DNA from: Pavlovales sp. CCMP2436
Lineage: Eukaryota > Haptophyta > Pavlovophyceae > Pavlovales
Direction: 5' to 3'
Assembly: GCA_026770615.1 (NCBI GenBank)
Contig: MU631622.1
Span: forward strand, 116,972 to 128,899
Length of the DNA: 11,928 nt
Part shown: one piece after another, positions 7,531 to 11,928 of the stretch
How positions within the stretch are numbered: position 1 is the stretch's first letter
Layout of the letters: every line of letters begins with the position of its first letter
Notes under the pieces: model-generated
What the model saw: the letters and a program-made list of their open reading frames with translations, nothing else
Database searches by the model: none
Told to the model about the DNA's origin: nothing
Position numbers and translations under genes: made by a program

Positions 7531-9444
7531 TCACGGTCCTTCCCCGTAGGCAAACTTTGCCCGGTTATATAGCGCGTCACCCCGCCCGCCCCGTGCCGAG
7601 CACGCGCCGCTCCCATCGGCGTTGAGGTGGACGGCATTCAACACTACGGACGCGAGGTGCATATTAACAAACATTTTCCAATGTCGGCCGTCGCCCTCCG
7701 CCGACCCGACGGGCTCAATCGCGGCGAGCAGAGCGGAGGGATCGAGAAATACCCACCGCTCGCGCGCGCCGGGCTGCCAGCGAATTGTCTGTGCCGCGGC
7801 CTGGAAGATGGCCCGCGCGTGTTGGCGCAAACGAACAGTGGAACGCCATGTATGCAGCGGAACACCCTCTTTTAGGAAGTAGCCAGCAGGCGCAAGCCAG
7901 ACCACTGTCGTCGCGGGAGGGAGGTGCGCCTCGAGGAAGGCGAGCAGCCGAGGCAGCTGCGACGCGTACTCGCCGGGGGGCCTGTCCTGAACATCCCATA
8001 GTCCACTATTCAACAAAAGAATATCCGGTGCGGAAGAGGCTTGCAATGCGCACGGCGAGCGCGAGCACCCCGCTGCCTCGCCGCAGAAGCCATCGTCCGC
8101 GGTGTAGCTCTCTGCAAGCTCGGGGGGGAAGGCCGCGCGACATTTGGCAGCCACCTGTAAGCCCATCTCCTCGAGGAGGCTTGGCGGCGGTCGGTCGAAG
8201 CCACCGCTGATAACACGACTAACGTGCTCGCAGAAGCTAAGCCGAACTCCACCAAACGTAAGTCGGGTCATGCACGCAGGCGCCAGCCTCCTGTGCCGCT
8301 CCCATTGCTCGCTTGCAATGGCGAGCAATACACCCGAGTCTTGCCGATTCGCGGCGGTACCCTGTTTCCCGAGTAGCAGCGAGAGCGCAGCGAACACGCC
8401 GGACATTACCGAGTCGCCTGCTCCATGAACCCAAGCCGGCCGCCGCAGCGCTCCACGCACATTATAATCCTGGGCCATCGCGCGCGTGCGCAAAACGGTG
8501 GCGTTGAGGAGTGCGCTGGCACTCTCTGACCCAGCAGTGACGCCATCGCTGTAGCGCCCGCAGTGCGCGAGCGGCAGCTCGGTGGGTCGGCCGGCTTGGT
8601 CCTCCGAAAGTGGCGAGAACGGCCGCCAGCGGAATTCGTGCGGGGAGGGCACGCACCTGCGTGGCCCCGAGCGCGGGCACTCCCTGGCGATCTTAGGCGC
8701 CCATCGTGTCACCTGCCGCCGCCATATCTCGAGTATATGCGCCGACCAGAGGGGCAGGGGCATGAGCAGCCACGGTCGATTTGCGTCGTCGTTTCTCGTC
8801 GGCACCCACTCTCCAACCAAGGGTGCGTGCCCATGCGGCACTGCGAGCGTCTCGCGCGCACCAGCGCCGCACGTGAGCTTGAGGGTCGAGACATGCTCGT
8901 TTCGCGCGTAGCCCGCGCCCGCCATGTAGGAGGCGGCCCCGAAGTCGGTGACACGCCTCCTGGTCGCTAACGGCGCCGAGCCGAGCGAGCCCGCTAAGCC
9001 CTGCGAGCGTGCACCGATCGGCAAGTGCAGCTGACTTGGAATCTCGGCCAGCGCGTCGGCCAGAGAGCTGTGCAGCTCTATCCGAACAGAGTACCGCTCC
9101 CCAACTTCGCACGGTAGTAGCGCAGACTCGCGGCCGAGTACCATGCTGGCAACCACGCCACCGCCGACCGCGCCCGTGGCGCGTACCAAGAAGGCTGTGC
9201 CGTTTGCGCTGCTCCATCGAATGCGCATCGCGTCGTAGCGGAGCAACGGCGGGCAGGAGCTGCAAGTGGGAAGGGGAGCGTCCGTCACCAAGAAGGCTGT
9301 GCCGTTCGCTCTGCTCCATCGAACGCGCATCGCGTCGTAGCGGAGCAACGGCGGGCAGGAGCTGCAAGTGGGAAGGGGAGCGTCCGTCACCCCGCCACCC
9401 GCAACGCTCGTCAGCGTAACAAGCGCAGCTAGCACCCGCAGCAT
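7531..9444 (-). CDS. Secreted SGNH/PC-esterase-like protein with N-terminal tandem repeat
   Basis: This is a single intronless frame of 637 codons from ATG at 9444 to a stop at 7531-7533. The first residues (MLRVLAALVTLTSVAGG) form a short signal peptide. Two 34-residue units, each with CSSC and WSxANGTAFLV, occupy about 20-53 and 54-87. The C-terminal half carries SGNH-type blocks: GDSVMSG with GDS at 343-345, ILLLNSGLWDV with N479, and NAVHLNADG with H606. The NSGLWD wording is that of PC-esterase families (PCED1, CASD1, NXPE and plant TBL relatives), which transfer or remove acyl groups on glycans in the secretory pathway. The residue three before H606 is Asn603, where DxxH is usual, so the catalytic triad may be altered or the alignment local. 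Substrate unknown. Cysteines in the repeats suggest a disulfide-bearing extracytoplasmic domain. Confidence 0.8.
   Translation of the reverse strand: MLRVLAALVTLTSVAGGGVTDAPLPTCSSCPPLLRYDAMRVRWSRANGTAFLVTDAPLPTCSSCPPLLRYDAMRIRWSSANGTAFLVRATGAVGGGVVASMVLGRESALLPCEVGERYSVRIELHSSLADALAEIPSQLHLPIGARSQGLAGSLGSAPLATRRRVTDFGAASYMAGAGYARNEHVSTLKLTCGAGARETLAVPHGHAPLVGEWVPTRNDDANRPWLLMPLPLWSAHILEIWRRQVTRWAPKIARECPRSGPRRCVPSPHEFRWRPFSPLSEDQAGRPTELPLAHCGRYSDGVTAGSESASALLNATVLRTRAMAQDYNVRGALRRPAWVHGAGDSVMSGVFAALSLLLGKQGTAANRQDSGVLLAIASEQWERHRRLAPACMTRLTFGGVRLSFCEHVSRVISGGFDRPPPSLLEEMGLQVAAKCRAAFPPELAESYTADDGFCGEAAGCSRSPCALQASSAPDILLLNSGLWDVQDRPPGEYASQLPRLLAFLEAHLPPATTVVWLAPAGYFLKEGVPLHTWRSTVRLRQHARAIFQAAAQTIRWQPGARERWVFLDPSALLAAIEPVGSAEGDGRHWKMFVNMHLASVVLNAVHLNADGSGACSARGGRGDALYNRAKFAYGEGP
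9185..9388 (-). repeat. In-frame 102-bp tandem duplication inside the esterase-like gene
   Basis: Copies 9185-9286 and 9287-9388 differ at about three of 102 positions, giving only MRV/MRI and SRA/SSA changes in protein. The unit is 34 codons, so the frame is kept. It falls just after the signal peptide. Confidence 0.92.
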
Positions 9445-9503
9445 CAAGAGCCCGCCCGCGGAGGCCAGGCCCCGCGCACCTTCAAGACTTATTTACGTCG
9501 ACG

Positions 9504-9536
9504 AAACCTACCTAGGTTTCAAACCTACCTAGGTTC
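9504..9536. promoter_or_regulatory. Tandem palindrome-bearing motif upstream of the esterase-like gene
   Basis: AAACCTACCTAGGTTTC (9504-9520) is followed without a gap by AAACCTACCTAGGTTC (9521-9536). Each copy has an ACCTAGGT palindrome core and an ACCTACC word, the latter being the plant MYB AC-element sequence. The pair lies 60-92 bp upstream of the minus-strand ATG, a promoter or 5' UTR position. It is likely a paired protein-binding site; which protein is unknown. Confidence 0.5.
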
Positions 9537-9689
9537 CGCGCACTTTTTTAGTTTTTTTAACTAGAGATAAGCCCAGCCTGAAATAATTTTACTTTATGCA
9601 GAATCAGGGCCTTCTAATATGTGTAAAAGCGGTCCCAGACGCTTGCTAATTACGGAGCGCCGCCATCGTGGATACGACGAAACACAAAA
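9537..9689. other. AT-rich upstream spacer
   Basis: This stretch holds T and A runs (9543-9560) and no ORF of note. It is probably further promoter sequence of the minus-strand esterase-like gene. I see no clear TATA box on the minus strand. Confidence 0.3.
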
Positions 9690-9816
9690 CCTTTTTAAAT
9701 AATAGTTCTTTTAACGTCCCCCGACTTGCAGCCCGAAGGCCTACGGGCATGACATGGGAGGGTCAGCGCATCGGTCGTCTCATGTGCTATCTTACTCCCC
9801 GCGTCGTCATTCCGCC
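9690..9816 (+). repeat. Second copy of the repeat that forms channel intron 1
   Basis: From the T run through AATAATAGTTCTTTTAACG to CGCCACGATCCT, this matches 1411-1540 in the same orientation with about nine mismatches and a short indel in the T run. It lacks the flanking GTAC donor and the terminal TTGCAG, so here it is not an intact intron. It carries the internal CTTGCAG (9724-9730) and a near-perfect 18-bp palindrome (9731-9748). It lies between the esterase-like gene and the copia element. Confidence 0.85.
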
Positions 9817-10030
9817 ACGATCCTCGTTCGTCGTCGCATCGCGCCGCCGCAATCCTGCGTATAATTGCAACAAAACATACACGCAAAACCCTCCGTATAG
9901 CCTGAACCGTGCTATACTGTACCCGCAAATGCAGGTGCAGCCTAGCACGTGGCTTGGTGTTGGATACGGCCCTGATGCGTCTCTCAGCCTAGTCCTCTCG
10001 GCGCTAGCTGGAGGCAGCACTCGCTCCGCG
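9817..10030. other. Spacer between dispersed repeat and tandem duplication
   Basis: No gene is supported. A perfect 7-bp stem (10018-10024 with 10030-10036, CACTCGC/GCGAGTG) closes it at the start of the 155-bp repeat. On the minus strand GTATAG occurs twice (about 9911-9916 and 9895-9900); these would be candidate TATA elements if this were LTR sequence. Confidence 0.25.
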
Positions 10031-10340
10031 CGAGTGGCCAGCAGGGGCAACAATGGTGAAAGTAACTGCAAAAGACGAAAAGACGACGCCTTAAAGGCTG
10101 CATGTTCTATCTTATGGCAGCAGATCCGCTCTGCCGCCCGGACTGGTTCTCACTCACTGATAGTCCAGTCCTGGTGTCCGAGGCCCGAGTGGCCAGCAGG
10201 GGCAACAATGGTGAAAGTAACTGCAAAAGACGAAAAGACGACGCCTTAAAGGCTGCATGTTCTATCTTATGGCAGCAGATCCGCTCTGCCGCCCGGACTG
10301 GTTCTCACTCACTGATAGTCCAGTCCTGGTGTCCGAGGCC
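10031..10340. repeat. Perfect 155-bp tandem duplication
   Basis: Units 10031-10185 and 10186-10340 are identical by eye. Each unit contains a 7-bp stem, GGACTGG/CCAGTCC (10140-10146 with 10165-10171 in the first copy). The array lies 32 bp from the predicted LTR start of the adjacent copia element, so it may be internal to that 3' LTR. Confidence 0.93.
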
Positions 10341-10372
10341 CAGACCAGCTCCGCGCTGTCCGGCGCCTGACA

Positions 10373-10385
10373 CCACCCCTCGCCA
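10373..10385 (-). other. Candidate polypurine tract and 3' LTR boundary of the copia element
   Basis: Just past the pol stop, the minus strand reads GGCGAGGGGTGG and then TGTCAGGCGCC starting at 10372. A purine tract followed by TG is the usual junction between the internal region and the 3' LTR. The far end of the LTR cannot be placed, because the 5' LTR is outside the window. Confidence 0.4.
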
Positions 10386-11928
10386 TTAGCGCGCATCGAG
10401 GCCGACGCCGTGCATGATGGCGCCCACATGGCGACGGAAGACAGCGAGGCTAGCGGGCTTGGTGAAGATGTCTGCGTGATTGAGGTAGGTGTGAACCTTC
10501 TCCATCTTGATGATGCCGAGCTCCTGCTTGTCGCGGATGTAGTGCCAGCGCAGGTCTATATGCTTGGACCGCCGATGGTGCACCGGGTTGTTCACGAGGT
10601 GGATGGTCCCCTGGTTGTCCTCGAAGATGGTGGTGGGCCCCGGCTCGGGGTTTGGGATGAAATCCACGAAGCTTCGCAGGTAGACCACCTCGCGTGTCGC
10701 CTCCGCGGCGGCGATGTACTCTGCCTCTGTGGAAGAGAGCGCTATCACAGACTGCAGGCAGCTGTACCACGAGATGGGCGTGCCATTGAAGAGCACGACG
10801 TACCCACTCGTCGACTTGCGCTTCACTGGATCGTTCGCCCAGTCTGCGTCCGCGTAGCAGACGAGCCCTGGGTGCACCGGATCCTGTTCGAAGCGGAAGA
10901 GTAGCCCGAGCTTGGGCGTGCCGCGCAGGTAACGCAGCACGCGCGAGGCAGAGCCCATGTCGCACACGCGCGGCAGGCTCATGCGGCGAGCGAGCATGCC
11001 CACAGCGTGGGCGAGGTCTGGCCTGCACGTAGTGTAGCAGAACATGGTCGCGCCGACAATCTCCTGGTAGAGGGTCGTGTCCTTGCGGTTGAGCAGCGTC
11101 TCGTCGGGCGCGTTGGTGACCGCGTCGCCTCCAAAGGAGTTGATGCCGGACGTGCCCGAGATCTCGGGCGTGCTCACCGGGCGGCAGTCGGCCATGCCGA
11201 AGCGGCCGAGGATGCCCGTGACGTACTGGTTGAGGTGTAGATGAATTCCCTCTTCCGTGATGTCGTACTCCGCGCCAAGGAACTTGGAGAGCTCCTCCTG
11301 CAGCTTGATCTCAAAGTGCAGCTTGAGCTTCTCGACGAGCTCGCGCGCTGCCAGCTCGTTCGAGCTCGCATTGAGAATGAGCATGTCGTCCACGTACAGC
11401 GCAATGGCGACCCAGCCTCCGCTCGGCTCCTCCCGCAGGAAGACCGACGGAGCGCACGGCGACTGCTCCCATCCCTGCTCGAGCAGCCGGGCGCGAATGT
11501 TTAAAAACCATGCGCGCCCGGACTGCTTGAGTCCGGGGTGAGCGCGCAGCTGCTCGGCCGCGACCTTGAAGCCGGCCGGCGCCGCGACGCCCGAGTCCTG
11601 GCCGGGCGGAAACTCCGACAGCACGCCCTTCTCCACGAGGAGCGAGTTCAGAAAAACGTCCGTCACGTCTCCCTTATTGCGGAGCCTGGTGAGGTGCAGC
11701 TTCTGGCCGGACTTGAGCGACTTGCTGTACATCTTGGCTCCGGCCGCGATCATCAGCTTGATCTGCTCGCCGCGCGCAGCCGGGCTGAAGACCTCTTCAA
11801 AGTCGACGCCTTGCCGCTGTCGGCAGCCCCAGAGGACGGTCCGCGCCTTGATGCGTATGACCTGCGAGGCGTTGTCCGTCTTGACGGCGAAGACCCATCT
11901 GCAGGGCAGGATGGCCGTGTCCTTGTGC
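10386..11928 (-). mobile_element. Ty1/copia-type retrotransposon pol (reverse transcriptase and RNase H), 5' partial
   Basis: One minus-strand frame runs from the right edge to a stop at 10386-10388, with no internal stop. It enters the window inside the RT domain (RWVFAVKTDN, then FEEVFSPAARGEQIKL). It continues with the first catalytic Asp region (GDVTDVFLNSLL), LKQSGRAWFLNI and the YVDD box (YVDDM, 11382-11396). RNase H follows with CYADADWAND, SSTEAEYIAAAEA, EDNQGTIHLVNN and RRSKHIDLRWHYIRD, and the end reads ADIFTKPASLAVFRRHVG. These are standard copia wordings. All expected acidic residues appear present, so this part could be functional. Protease, integrase and gag would lie beyond 11928. 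The GC-rich codons match the host, which suggests long residence or shared bias. Confidence 0.93.

Noticed and set aside
8693..9367. Minus-strand frame of 224 codons inside the esterase-like gene
   Set aside because: It is an alternate frame of the tandem repeat region. It lacks the signal peptide and motifs found in the 637-codon frame.
9668..10249. Plus-strand frame of 193 codons
   Set aside because: It runs through the dispersed repeat and the 155-bp tandem repeat. Its NNSSFNVPRLAARR part also appears in the channel intron, so it reflects the repeat and not a gene.
1..11928. CRISPR array, tRNA or rRNA genes
   Set aside because: There are no regularly spaced repeats with spacers. No tRNA A/B-box pairs with a cloverleaf or rRNA core sequences were seen on either strand.

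Overview
The window looks like nuclear DNA of a GC-rich, unicellular eukaryote, most likely a microalga. A haptophyte or pelagophyte would fit, but the lineage is inferred from style and not proven. The reasons are: one gene with short GT-AG introns (77-144 bp), GC-rich codon third positions, homopolymer C/G runs inside introns, a Ty1/copia retrotransposon, an intronless secreted esterase-like gene, and no bacterial operon structure.

Layout, left to right. (1) 1-379, minus strand: the 5' end of a small protein gene running off the left edge. It has a short GNWxEER motif reminiscent of ciliary CFAP107-type proteins. (2) 380-843: a shared divergent promoter region with inverted repeats. (3) 844-4688, plus strand: a four-exon gene of 1177 codons for a Slo/BK-family potassium channel, with S1-S6, a TVGYGD filter and two RCK domains. 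Its first intron (1404-1547) is a dispersed repeat flanked by a 6-bp direct repeat, AGGTAC, and looks like an introner-type intron gain. (4) 4689-5532: 3' flank and GC-rich spacer. (5) 5533-5701: a small element with 25-bp perfect terminal inverted repeats bounded by TA, like a mariner-type MITE. (6) 5742-6681: a frame-broken basic-protein remnant on the minus strand and a small orphan ORF on the plus strand. (7) 6735-7312: a lower-GC, T/G-rich island, followed by a short orphan terminal exon (7313-7480). (8) 7531-9444, minus strand: an intronless gene for a secreted PC-esterase/SGNH-like protein with a recent 34-residue in-frame tandem duplication at its N terminus. (9) 9504-9536: a tandem pair of palindrome-bearing motifs in that gene's promoter. 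(10) 9690-9816: a second copy of the sequence that forms the channel intron. (11) 10031-10340: a perfect 155-bp tandem duplication. (12) 10386-11928, minus strand: reverse transcriptase and RNase H of a Ty1/copia element. It continues off the right edge, and a plausible polypurine tract and LTR start lie just past its stop codon.

The genes do not form a functional cluster. The interest lies in genome dynamics (an intron made from a mobile repeat, a MITE, a retrotransposon, fresh tandem duplications) and in an unusual channel. The channel combines Slo architecture with a nine-arginine S4 ladder and lacks the acidic calcium bowl.
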